Part shown: piece by piece, positions 44,202-52,596 of the stretch | Layout: every line of letters begins with the position of its first letter | Numbering within the stretch: position 1 is the stretch's first letter | The notes under the pieces: model-generated | Told to the model about the DNA's origin: nothing | The model's input: the letters and a program-made list of their open reading frames with translations, nothing else | Databases searched by the model: none | Translations under genes and position numbers: made by a program | NCBI GenBank assembly: GCA_023144005.1 | Contig: JAGLGN010000032.1 | Span: forward strand, 1-64,000 | Source of the DNA: a bacterium | GTDB taxonomy: Bacteria > AUK180 | Reading direction: 5' to 3' | Length of the DNA: 64,000 bases

Positions 44202-47200
44202 ATGAAAAAAGACGAACAAAACATCGGCAAGAGCTTCTTAATAGATGATCTTCCATCTCCCTATATGTTGATCAAGAATGAAAAGGTTTCTTCTATGAAT
44301 GAGATCGCCCATTCGCTCACGGGATATGCATCTACCACAGAACCGGTGCCCCTTTCTGAAATATTCGAAGAGGCGGACCTCGCCATTCTACTTAATAAAA
44401 TAAACTCAATAGAGCCCAAGGACTTCAGGAGAATGGACGCGATACTGCTGACAAAAGGGAAAAAGAGGATACATGTCGAATTATTTCTCTCAAGGCCTCA
44501 CAAGGAGAAAGCCATCCTATGCTGCCTGAATCCTGTTGAGAAAAGGTATGATTTTCAGAACAAGCTCTTTGAGAGGGAGAGGCAATTCGCCTCATTGCTG
44601 AAAAATCTTCCGGGGATCGCCTATCGGTGTAAGATCGATGAATACTGGACAATGGAGTTTCTTTCAGAAGGCTGCTATGAAGTTACAGGATACACTCCTG
44701 AACAGCTTATTGAAAATAACGAGCTCGCGTACGCTGATCTGATCAGCGAAGAAGACAAGGAATATGTGAGTAGAACAGTGCTTTCTTCCGTAGAGAAAAG
44801 AGAGATGTTCACCCTGGTTTATAGAATAAAGACCGCTAAGGACGAGATTAAATGGGTTTGGGAAAAAGGTCAATCATTTGAAAATGAAAAGGGCGAAAAA
44901 AGACTGGAAGGGTTTATTTCAGATATTACCGACCGGATAAAATACGAAAAGGAATTTCAAGAGAGCCGTACCCTCTACGAGCAACTTGTTGAGACATCTC
45001 CCGATGCCATCATCCTCCTGCATCCCGAGGGAATAATAAAGATGTCCAATTCCAAGACAGCGGAGCTTTTCGGATATGCGGATCCAAACGCTTTTGTAGG
45101 GAAGTCGATCTACGATTATGTTTACCCCGAATACAAATTCCCTTTGGAAAAGTGTATTTCCAGCACAATGATCACAAATGAGCCAGCCGAGAAGGAACTC
45201 ATCTTTAAAAAGGGAAATGATGTGATTTTCTGGGGAGATGTCAGAGCATCCGTGATCCGGGATAATCACGGAAATGTTCAAATGATAACCCTTATCATTA
45301 GGGACACTACCGAGCGGAATATCACGGATGAGAATCTGAGAAAGAGCCGCGAGAAATACAAAGCGGTCCTTGCCGCTGTTCCCGATCTTATCTTCCTGAT
45401 GGACAATGAAGGTACGTTTCTCGATTACAAAGCGGAGATCGGGCAGGATCTGATACAAAAACCCGATTATTTCATTCATCGCAATGTCTATGAGGTCGTT
45501 CCTAAATATATTGCCGATCTGACACTGGCACACATCAAAAAAGCGGTGAAAACCAATAAGATGCAGAAGTATGAGTATATGCTTATAAACGCCAATGGGC
45601 AGAGAGAGGATTTTGAATCCAGAGTTGTCCCTGCGGGCAGAGGTGAATGCCTCGCTATTGTCCGAAATATCACCGAAAGAAAAAGGGCTGAGAGAGAGTT
45701 GATCTCTGAAAAAGAAAGATTGGACATTACCTTGAGTTCGATCGGTGATGGAGTGATCTCAACCGACACCAAAGGCAATATTACTCTTATCAACAAGGTA
45801 GCGGAAAAAGTATTGAAAGTGCGGAAAACCGATGTTATGGGACATCCTATCACGAAGTACTTCAAATTACTGCGGTCGCGCGATAAAAAGCCTCTTTCAC
45901 CGCCGCCTTTCAAGGCGGTCCTTGTAGACAAAAAAGCGATCGATTACACCGAAAATATCCTACTTTCCTTCACGGATGCTGAACCCATACAGATCGGTTT
46001 TTCACTCTCGCCCGTTAAGGCAACAGACGGCACATTGATCGGCTCCGTTCTGGCTTTCCGCGATATTACCGATATCCTTCAGATGCAGAATGAAATGGTC
46101 AAATCACAGCGTTTAGAATCCTTGGGAGTCCTCGCGGGAGGTATCGCGCATGATTTCAAGAATATCCTTACCGTAATATCCGGAAATATACAATTGGCAG
46201 AGATGTTCTACGATAAAAAGGAACAGACCCTGGAAATATTGAGAGAGGCCTATGATGCCTCGGACAAAGCGGTCGAGCTCACTCAGCAGTTCCTCACCTT
46301 TTCCAAGGGCGGCGCACCCGTCAAAAAGGCGGCTTCTCTCTTCGAATTACTGGAAGAATCCATCACCTTCACTTCAAGGGGTTCGAGCATCACACCCAAG
46401 ATAAAAGCCGTGGATGGACTATGGAATGCCGAGGTAGATTCCGGGCAGATCAGTCAGGTGGTAAATAACCTGGTTCTCAACGCCATTCAGGCGATGGGCG
46501 ATAATGGTAAATTGACAGTAAGCGCATCCAATGTCAAGTTTAAAAAGGGAGAGCATCACACCCTGCCCGCAGGCAATTATATTAAGATCGATTTTGAAGA
46601 CAACGGCCCCGGGATCCCCGAAAAGACATTGGCCAAGATTTGGGACCCGTATTTTACAACAAAGGACGCGGGTAATGGCCTGGGACTTTCATCATGCTAC
46701 TCAATCATCTCAAAGCATGAAGGACATATTTCAGTAACTTCTAAAGTCGGGAAGGGAACCACCTTTACGATTCTGCTGCCGGCACTTGGGAAATCAGGAA
46801 AGATCAAAAGCATGCGTTCCGCAGAGGAATTGAAAAGAGGCAGCGGAAGGATACTTCTGATGGATGATGAAGAAGGGATCAGAGATCTTACTAAACGAAT
46901 GTTGGCAGGATTGGGGTATTTCGTCACCGCTGTTTCTGACGGCGACAATTTATTAAAAGAATACAACAAGTCGGTAAAGCAGAAAAAACCTTTTGACCTT
47001 TATATAATGGACCTTATTATTGCCGGGGGAATGGGCGGCAAGCAAACTATGAAGAAGTTACTGGTAAAAGACCCAAAGGCGAAAGTCATTGTAGTAAGCG
47101 CATTTTCAAGAGACGATTCAATTACCAATCATAAGGCACTCGGATTTGCGGGAAGCCTCAAAAAGCCATTCAAACTCGAGGAGATGGCGGAGCTCGTTTT

Positions 47201-47219
47201 CCAAATTATCAATTCATAG
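44202..47219 (+). CDS. Multi-PAS hybrid sensor histidine kinase with receiver domain
   Basis: Protein of 1005 aa. Four to five PAS/PAC segments occupy roughly residues 1-635, with boundaries marked by FISDITDRIKYEKEF, IIRDTTERNITDENL and IVRNITERKRAERE. The kinase core has the H-box GIAHDFKNILTVISGN (His near 650), the N-box QVVNNLVLNAIQAMGDNG, and G-boxes DNGPGIP and GNGLGLS. A C-terminal receiver domain has the phosphoacceptor aspartate near 937 (LYIMDLIIAGGMGG). No membrane segment is visible, so it probably senses a cytoplasmic signal. An output partner is not encoded next to it. Confidence 0.95.
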   Translation: MKKDEQNIGKSFLIDDLPSPYMLIKNEKVSSMNEIAHSLTGYASTTEPVPLSEIFEEADLAILLNKINSIEPKDFRRMDAILLTKGKKRIHVELFLSRPHKEKAILCCLNPVEKRYDFQNKLFERERQFASLLKNLPGIAYRCKIDEYWTMEFLSEGCYEVTGYTPEQLIENNELAYADLISEEDKEYVSRTVLSSVEKREMFTLVYRIKTAKDEIKWVWEKGQSFENEKGEKRLEGFISDITDRIKYEKEFQESRTLYEQLVETSPDAIILLHPEGIIKMSNSKTAELFGYADPNAFVGKSIYDYVYPEYKFPLEKCISSTMITNEPAEKELIFKKGNDVIFWGDVRASVIRDNHGNVQMITLIIRDTTERNITDENLRKSREKYKAVLAAVPDLIFLMDNEGTFLDYKAEIGQDLIQKPDYFIHRNVYEVVPKYIADLTLAHIKKAVKTNKMQKYEYMLINANGQREDFESRVVPAGRGECLAIVRNITERKRAERELISEKERLDITLSSIGDGVISTDTKGNITLINKVAEKVLKVRKTDVMGHPITKYFKLLRSRDKKPLSPPPFKAVLVDKKAIDYTENILLSFTDAEPIQIGFSLSPVKATDGTLIGSVLAFRDITDILQMQNEMVKSQRLESLGVLAGGIAHDFKNILTVISGNIQLAEMFYDKKEQTLEILREAYDASDKAVELTQQFLTFSKGGAPVKKAASLFELLEESITFTSRGSSITPKIKAVDGLWNAEVDSGQISQVVNNLVLNAIQAMGDNGKLTVSASNVKFKKGEHHTLPAGNYIKIDFEDNGPGIPEKTLAKIWDPYFTTKDAGNGLGLSSCYSIISKHEGHISVTSKVGKGTTFTILLPALGKSGKIKSMRSAEELKRGSGRILLMDDEEGIRDLTKRMLAGLGYFVTAVSDGDNLLKEYNKSVKQKKPFDLYIMDLIIAGGMGGKQTMKKLLVKDPKAKVIVVSAFSRDDSITNHKALGFAGSLKKPFKLEEMAELVFQIINS

Positions 47220-47222
47220 ATT

Positions 47223-47250
47223 TTGAGAATTCCATGTTTTCTGTTAAAAT
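47223..47250 (+). promoter_or_regulatory. Possible promoter giving a leaderless mRNA
   Basis: TTGAGA (47223-47228), 16-bp spacer, TAAAAT (47245-47250), then TAAGG and the ATG at 47256. The spacing from -10 to ATG is 5 nt, as at 42991-42997. The AAGG could alternatively be a ribosome-binding site, though too close to the start. Confidence 0.45.
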
Positions 47251-47255
47251 TAAGG

Positions 47256-47837
47256 ATGAAAGAAAAGCATAAAAAGAGACTTAGAACTTACACATATATT
47301 GCCATATTAATATCATTTATTGTTCTGTGGATCTTCTTCAGGGAGGAAGCCATTCTATACGGCCTTTCATGCATATTTTTCTTTTCTCTGATCTTCGAAA
47401 AGGACAAATTATGGGCATGGATACCCGCATTCATAATATCATGGGTATGGGTATACCTCGCCAGAGAAATGTATATGGGATACTCCGGGTTCAAATACAA
47501 TATATACGGGGTTTCTCTCTTCCCTATTCTGGCCTGGCCCACACTTCTCATGCTGGGATACTTCGTTCTTTTCTCTGCTGTCAAGGCCAAGAATCAACTC
47601 TTCAGATGGCTCAAGATGTGTATTGTCTGGGCTGTGGGACTTATAATAATCGAAAGTGTGGGTTACAATCTCCTCGGGGTTCATCTGTCTCAAGGAACTC
47701 AATACGCGGGGTGGCCTATATTGAATTGTTTCCATTCTCCCGCCTGGATGCAAGTATCATATTTCAGTGTCGGTTTTTTCTTTTATGGAAGCATTGCATA
47801 TTTTGAAAAACGGCTCAGGGACAAATCAGTGTCCTGA
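47256..47837 (+). CDS. Uncharacterised integral membrane protein
   Basis: Protein of 193 aa with about six helices and a basic N-terminus (MKEKHKKRLRTYTY). No family recognised. Notable segments are WAWIPAFIISWVWVYLAREM, GVSLFPILAWPTLLMLGYF and a C-terminal helix near FFFYGSIAYFEKRL. I prefer the ATG at 47256 over the TTG at 47223, which coincides with a promoter-like -35. The stop codon lies inside the left arm of the inverted-repeat element at 47828-47971. Confidence 0.7.
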   Translation: MKEKHKKRLRTYTYIAILISFIVLWIFFREEAILYGLSCIFFFSLIFEKDKLWAWIPAFIISWVWVYLAREMYMGYSGFKYNIYGVSLFPILAWPTLLMLGYFVLFSAVKAKNQLFRWLKMCIVWAVGLIIIESVGYNLLGVHLSQGTQYAGWPILNCFHSPAWMQVSYFSVGFFFYGSIAYFEKRLRDKSVS

Positions 47838-47971
47838 TTCATAAATACAATGACAATGGCTGATGCTATTTTTTCAGCATGAGAGGAGCAAGGGACTCCA
47901 CACTCAATGTTCGTTGAAATTGACTCAAAGCCCGGCACTACACTGCTACCATCTTTATGAATCAGGACACT
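47828..47971. mobile_element. MITE-like element with perfect 18-bp terminal inverted repeats
   Basis: AGTGTCCTGATTCATAAA at 47828-47845 and its exact reverse complement at 47954-47971 bound a 144-bp unit. It fits exactly between two convergent genes: the left arm contains the stop of the membrane protein and the right arm ends 2 bp before the stop of the Lnt-like gene. The right half recurs in diverged form at 81-150. Too short to code for a transposase. A bidirectional terminator role is possible but the 108-nt loop is long. Confidence 0.65.
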
Positions 47972-47973
47972 AC

Positions 47974-49050
47974 TCAGAAAGAAGAGGTATAAATTCCGAC
48001 TCCCATATTCCTGTAATATTGTGCACCCCGCTTCATCGCTATTCGAAATGTTTTACCCCAAGATAGCGGGATCCTCTGTGTAACGATAACGATATCACCC
48101 TTTTTTACTGAGAAATACGCATCCGTAAAGAGCATATCCTGGCAAACAAATAGGTGATACTTGCGCTCATCCATGTAGAACTGCCTTGCCATTTTTTCCT
48201 TTGGAGAATCCTCCACAAATATTATGGGGTGATGTTTATTGGTATAAATGGCGGATTCTTCGGTCATAAGAGCGGCATGAGATTCCTTGCCTACATTATA
48301 GCCATATGCCAAAAATTTGTTATTATCCCAGAAACGATTCAGGTTATTTATCATGAATTGCTGCAACGGCCTCATATCCCTTGGGAAAAAATACTCATTC
48401 AAGATAATTCCATCATGCTTTTTCATAGAATTCAGCAGAGGTAATATTTCACCGTGCAGGATTTCCGGCGACGCGGTTTTCAAGAACGGATATCCGTAAT
48501 TGATCATCTTCTGCGGGATAAAAAGAAAGAATGAGACCAAGATCAACATGGGTACATATCCCCTTCTGAATGAAGTGAATGAAAGAAAAACAGACAGGAT
48601 CAAAGAAGCCCAGATCGGATTAAGTGAAACTCCTCTCGGAAAGAGTTCAACCATCGGAAAAGTAATATTGAAAGCTGGAAAATAGCCTGTGAACTCAAGG
48701 ATGTACTGTACCACCGGGATGCCTATGATAAAGATAATAAGATAGATCCAGCGGCCCCGCATTAATAGAAGAAATGGTATCAGATACAATATAAGAGCGG
48801 CGAAAAAGGGAATGAAATAGTAAATACCGAGAACCAGAATTCCTTGAAATGTTATCCCTAGAATGGTGAAGAAGATGAAAAGCACCATATGAAGTTGTCG
48901 TAGCCGCCTCACAAAATAAAGAGCTATCGTGAAAAATAAGAGATACAGGATTCCGTCAAAATGAAATAAAAATCCAGCGGCAGCCCCTGAAAGAGCTGCC
49001 GCGATAAATGTCAGTAAATTCTTAAAGCGCGGGTCAACGCTTACCGTCAT
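47974..49050 (-). CDS. Divergent apolipoprotein N-acyltransferase-like membrane protein
   Basis: Protein of 358 aa. Residues 1 to about 185 form six to seven helices, starting with SGAAAGFLFHFDG, which is reminiscent of the Lnt N-terminus. The following domain keeps residues that align with the nitrilase triad of Lnt in order and spacing: Glu219 (DGIILNEYFFP, for the WPE motif), Lys272 (YTNKHHPIIFVEDSP, for YxKxHLVPFGE) and Cys303 (HLFVCQDMLF, for the CYE motif). It is much shorter than Lnt (about 500 aa). It may be an acyltransferase of unusual substrate or a degenerate copy. Overlaps the SPFH gene by 17 bp. Confidence 0.5.
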   Translation of the reverse strand: MTVSVDPRFKNLLTFIAAALSGAAAGFLFHFDGILYLLFFTIALYFVRRLRQLHMVLFIFFTILGITFQGILVLGIYYFIPFFAALILYLIPFLLLMRGRWIYLIIFIIGIPVVQYILEFTGYFPAFNITFPMVELFPRGVSLNPIWASLILSVFLSFTSFRRGYVPMLILVSFFLFIPQKMINYGYPFLKTASPEILHGEILPLLNSMKKHDGIILNEYFFPRDMRPLQQFMINNLNRFWDNNKFLAYGYNVGKESHAALMTEESAIYTNKHHPIIFVEDSPKEKMARQFYMDERKYHLFVCQDMLFTDAYFSVKKGDIVIVTQRIPLSWGKTFRIAMKRGAQYYRNMGVGIYTSSF

Positions 49051-49987
49051 TGATCAGGCCTTCAAGATTCATGATCGTGGTCTGATCGGCAACTATGACC
49101 TTAATATTGCCTGACAATTTATTCACATAAAGCCAGTTTGAATATCCGGGATTTGCCTTGATAGCCTTTCCGATAGCGCGGATCTTTGCGACCTCGCCTC
49201 CGGCTTCTATCTCTTTTCTTTTAGCTTCCAGTTTCTCCTTTTCATTGATATACACCATCTTTTGAGCCTGCTGTTCCGCTATTTGCTTTTCTTCGATCGC
49301 TTTTTCGAATAGTTTCGGAAATGCGATATCTCTTAAAAGAAGCTTCTCGACGATAAAGCCACGCTGAGCAAGCTCTTGTTTCAGATCTTCAAAAAGAAAA
49401 TTTTGGACCTCGGCTCTCTTTTCAGAGTAAAGTTGCATAACCTTGTATTGAGCAACTGTATTGCGGATAAGAGAACGGATAGCGGGACGGATTATCTTAC
49501 TCTCATAATGTTTTCCGATCGTTGTATGCATTTCCGCCAATGTTTCCGGGTTGATACGATACCAGACAGAAAGATCAACTCCGACCTGCAGTCCCTCTTT
49601 TGTAGGCGACCATACGGAATCATCCCCATGCATCCTTCCTTCGCCTTTTGCAATCGACATAGTGTAATCCTGTATTCGCACATCATATTTGTCCAGTTTA
49701 TAAATGAACGGAAATATTATGTGAAAGCCCTGCTCCATCGTGGAAATACTTCCCTTGACAGAGAAGCGGTTGAACTTCACGACCTGGTCTCCCGGATGAA
49801 CGATCACGATACCCTGTGAGACAAGAATAAGCAAAATGACCAGAATAAATGCGATCAGGCCCCAACCTGATTTAAATTTCTGAGAGAGTCGCTTGCCCTC
49901 TTTGTCGAACCAGACCTTCTTCGGTAAGGCAAGATTTAATGCAATGATAATAATGACAACAAAAATGATAAAGATGATCAAACCCAT
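49034..49987 (-). CDS. SPFH/Band 7 (prohibitin-like) membrane protein
   Basis: Protein of 317 aa. An N-terminal helix (LIIFIIFVVIIIIALNLALP) and a second hydrophobic segment (GLIAFILVILLILVSQGIVI) precede an SPFH domain (VIVHPGDQVVKFNRFSVKGS, VDLSVWYRINPETLAEMH) and a coiled-coil region ending in KEKLEAKRKEIEAGG. Such proteins form ring scaffolds in membrane microdomains. The stop of the 47-codon gene upstream is directly next to this ATG, and AAGGAGG sits inside that small gene. Confidence 0.9.
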   Translation of the reverse strand: MGLIIFIIFVVIIIIALNLALPKKVWFDKEGKRLSQKFKSGWGLIAFILVILLILVSQGIVIVHPGDQVVKFNRFSVKGSISTMEQGFHIIFPFIYKLDKYDVRIQDYTMSIAKGEGRMHGDDSVWSPTKEGLQVGVDLSVWYRINPETLAEMHTTIGKHYESKIIRPAIRSLIRNTVAQYKVMQLYSEKRAEVQNFLFEDLKQELAQRGFIVEKLLLRDIAFPKLFEKAIEEKQIAEQQAQKMVYINEKEKLEAKRKEIEAGGEVAKIRAIGKAIKANPGYSNWLYVNKLSGNIKVIVADQTTIMNLEGLINDGKR

Positions 49988-49988
49988 C

Positions 49989-50132
49989 TTATTCCTCCTT
50001 TTTCATCAGCTCAAAAAGCAATGAATTTTCTTCGTTATATCCGTTCACGCCAAGATATACTGCTGAATATCCCTCTCGGGAATATGCATCTATCTCGGTG
50101 TACACTAATGTATTGTTCAATGTACGGTTCAA
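49989..50132 (-). CDS. Small 47-aa protein between HD-GYP and SPFH genes
   Basis: TTG start at 50132 with GGAGGAG just upstream; TTGA overlap with the stop of the HD-GYP gene; TAA one base before the SPFH ATG. The peptide contains TLVYTEIDAYSREGYSAVYL and ends SLLFELMKKEE. It is acidic, soluble and of no family I recognise. The exact packing between two genes, coupled at both ends, is the main evidence. The alternative is that this is simply a linker region. Confidence 0.5.
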   Translation of the reverse strand: MNRTLNNTLVYTEIDAYSREGYSAVYLGVNGYNEENSLLFELMKKEE

Positions 50133-51952
50133 TTCTCCTCCATTTTCAACATATTCAAGAGCTTCAGCTGCAAATTGGATTTTGCCGTCTCGCCATGTTC
50201 CGAATATATCTCCGCAAGCAAAGCTCTGAGTTCTATTTCCAAATACACAAAACGGTCCTGTTGTGAAATTGCCGCTGCATCCTCAACAAATCTGATCGCA
50301 GTATGAAGGTCTTTTTTCCTGTAAAGCTGGCCCATAAGGTGATAGTATTCTATCAGGCATCGTGGATCTTTCAGAGTTTTTGGATCCACCTGATCTAATT
50401 TTTTCTCCATCTTCTCCATATTGCCTTCCTGAAGGTCGATCGTAGCAAGCGCCAATATGATCTCAGAGGTAGGATCAAACTGTTTCTTAAGATCAGAAAT
50501 AATAGGTCTTGCCTTTCTCAATTTTCCCCAACGGATAAAATTCTTCGCCCTTTCCAGATTTACCAGATATATCCCTCTTTTTATCTCTAAATTGCGAGAT
50601 GTTCTCAAATTCATAAGGAAGTTCTGCTCGGCAGCCTCATAGCGCCCCATCACGCTGAGAAGTTTTCCTTTGCCGCCGTGAGATATGGACAAGCCATAGG
50701 AATCGTCCAGATCATGTTTCAGGTCAAGAGAAAGATCATAATATTTCAAGGCCTTATTAAAACCGCCAAGATCGAATTGTATCCTGGCTTGAACATCATA
50801 CATCTTGGCTAAGTTCAGAGAGATCTCCTCATAGAGCTGGTAATTCTCATCCAGAAGCTCAAAGTACTTTAAGCCGATGGAGTAATTCTTATCATGCACC
50901 AGCATCAATGTGCCTGACAATTCCTTGTATATCTCTTCACAATAGGCCATCTCAACCAATGCCGCCTCTTTCTTATTCAGCTTCCAATAGCTCATCGCCA
51001 GATGCCTCAATGCGCGGGCGTGCTCCAGAGGAGATATATGCCGATTCGACAGGATCATCTCCGAAATATTGATCACCTCATCAAATTCCTTCTTATAATA
51101 GTGGTAGAGCGCGTTTTCATTCAAGAATTTATCATTGATGGCGATCCCGTACTCGCTGGATAACTGCTCCAGTTTCCGTATCGTCAAAAGGGACTGGTCT
51201 AATTGCTTCATCTTATTGTGGATCTCGAGCATTTTCAATTCAATTGAATACTTTCTTTCGGGGTCTTTAAATTTTTTCTCCGCTCTTTTAAATAGCTTAA
51301 CCGCCTCTCCCCAGGCATTGGTCTCGAATCCCCTGCTGAAATTCATCCCTTTTAAGAACTCTATTTCACCTTCTTTAAATAGAATTACGAAGGCATCAAC
51401 AAGCTTAGGGTCGTACAATGTGCCTTTATGGGCGATCAGCTCTCTAACGGCATCTGAATCGCGCTTTCTGCGGCGATAGACCCTATTTGTGGTCATCGCG
51501 TCATAGGAATCACAAATGCCGATTATTCTCGATACTAAGGGAATATTTTCTCCGGTCAGACCGCCCGGATAACCGCTGCCGTCCCATCTCTCATGATGAT
51601 GCTTGACAATGATATTGACTTCCTGTAGAAGGGGGTGTTTTGAAAGGATGTGCTGCGCATAGATAACATGTTTTTCCATTTCTAATGTCTCTTCTCTGCT
51701 TAAAATCCCTTTTTTCTTCAATACATGCTCCGAGATCTTTGCCTTACCGACATCGTGAAGCTGAGAAGCAAGATATACGGTGGATATTTCATTTTTAGAA
51801 AGGCCGATGTACTCGGCTACTTTAACCGCATAGAGTCTTACGCGGTCTGAATGTCCGGAGGTATATTTATCTTTCGCGTCAATGGATTCTGTCAGATATT
51901 TGACCGCTAGAACGAAAAGGTCCTGAACATTGAAGTTTAAAATATTCCCCAT
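50129..51952 (-). CDS. HD-GYP domain protein with C-terminal TPR repeats
   Basis: Protein of 607 aa. Residues 1 to about 190 are an HD-GYP domain: SGHSDRVRLYAVKVAEYIGL, LASQLHDVGKAKI (HD), IVKHHHERWDGSGYPGGLTG (HHExxDGxGYP) and IIGICDSYDAM. It should hydrolyse cyclic-di-GMP or act as its receptor. The rest is helical TPR-like, suited for protein contacts. The promoter at 51959-51987 gives a 6-nt distance from -10 to ATG. Confidence 0.93.
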   Translation of the reverse strand: MGNILNFNVQDLFVLAVKYLTESIDAKDKYTSGHSDRVRLYAVKVAEYIGLSKNEISTVYLASQLHDVGKAKISEHVLKKKGILSREETLEMEKHVIYAQHILSKHPLLQEVNIIVKHHHERWDGSGYPGGLTGENIPLVSRIIGICDSYDAMTTNRVYRRRKRDSDAVRELIAHKGTLYDPKLVDAFVILFKEGEIEFLKGMNFSRGFETNAWGEAVKLFKRAEKKFKDPERKYSIELKMLEIHNKMKQLDQSLLTIRKLEQLSSEYGIAINDKFLNENALYHYYKKEFDEVINISEMILSNRHISPLEHARALRHLAMSYWKLNKKEAALVEMAYCEEIYKELSGTLMLVHDKNYSIGLKYFELLDENYQLYEEISLNLAKMYDVQARIQFDLGGFNKALKYYDLSLDLKHDLDDSYGLSISHGGKGKLLSVMGRYEAAEQNFLMNLRTSRNLEIKRGIYLVNLERAKNFIRWGKLRKARPIISDLKKQFDPTSEIILALATIDLQEGNMEKMEKKLDQVDPKTLKDPRCLIEYYHLMGQLYRKKDLHTAIRFVEDAAAISQQDRFVYLEIELRALLAEIYSEHGETAKSNLQLKLLNMLKMEEN

Positions 51953-51958
51953 GACTAG

Positions 51959-51987
51959 ATTATAATATAATTAGGTGTTAATTTCAA
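51959..51987 (-). promoter_or_regulatory. Consensus promoter of the HD-GYP gene (leaderless)
   Basis: Minus strand: TTGAAA (51987-51982), 17-bp spacer, TATAAT (51964-51959), then CTAGTC and the ATG at 51952. It starts 8 bp after the CCA end of tRNA-Arg. Confidence 0.78.
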
Positions 51988-51995
51988 CACAGAAA

Positions 51996-52071
<76 letters not shown>

Positions 52072-52080
52072 ATCCCATTT

Positions 52081-52596
52081 TTAGTATTCTATTATAGTGA
52101 ATATCTCCAGATTGTCAAGTTTTTTCCGGGCTTCCAGGAATTTTAATTCCACTAAGAACAAAGCCCCGACCACACTTGCACCATTTTTTTCGATCATTTT
52201 CTTCACAGCACCTACGGTTCCGCCTGTAGCAAGAAGATCGTCTATGATCAAGAATCGATCACCTTTATTTATGGCATCTTTGTGCATCTCCAATGTGTCT
52301 TCCCCGTATTCAAGGGAATAACTCTCAGAAATGGTCTCAGCGGGGAGCTTCCCTTTCTTTCTCACGGGAATAAAGGGTTTGTCCAAAAGATACGACAGTG
52401 CGCCGCCAAAGATAAATCCCCTGGATTCGATCGAAGCCAATTTATCATACTCAACATTTGCCAGAACATCTTTCATGGCATCAATTGCCTTTTTAAAACC
52501 CGCAGGATCCTTCAGCAGAGTAGTGATATCTTTGAATACTATACCCTTTTTCGGGAAATCCGGAACATCTCTGATCAAAGATGATAATTCTTCCAT
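52081..52596 (-). CDS. apt: Adenine phosphoribosyltransferase, internal start within the sigma-Apt frame
   Basis: Apt (171 aa) salvages adenine to AMP with PRPP. ATG at 52596 is preceded by AAGGAGAGGCAT, a strong ribosome-binding site, and the protein would begin exactly where other Apt proteins do. This is listed separately because free Apt may be the main product. Dimer formation and the PRPP loop appear intact. Confidence 0.75.
   Translation of the reverse strand: MEELSSLIRDVPDFPKKGIVFKDITTLLKDPAGFKKAIDAMKDVLANVEYDKLASIESRGFIFGGALSYLLDKPFIPVRKKGKLPAETISESYSLEYGEDTLEMHKDAINKGDRFLIIDDLLATGGTVGAVKKMIEKNGASVVGALFLVELKFLEARKKLDNLEIFTIIEY

Noticed and set aside
49034-49987. SPFH gene starting inside the 47-codon gene to explain the latter as an N-terminal extension
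   Set aside because: The small frame ends with TAA before the SPFH ATG and is in a different reading frame.
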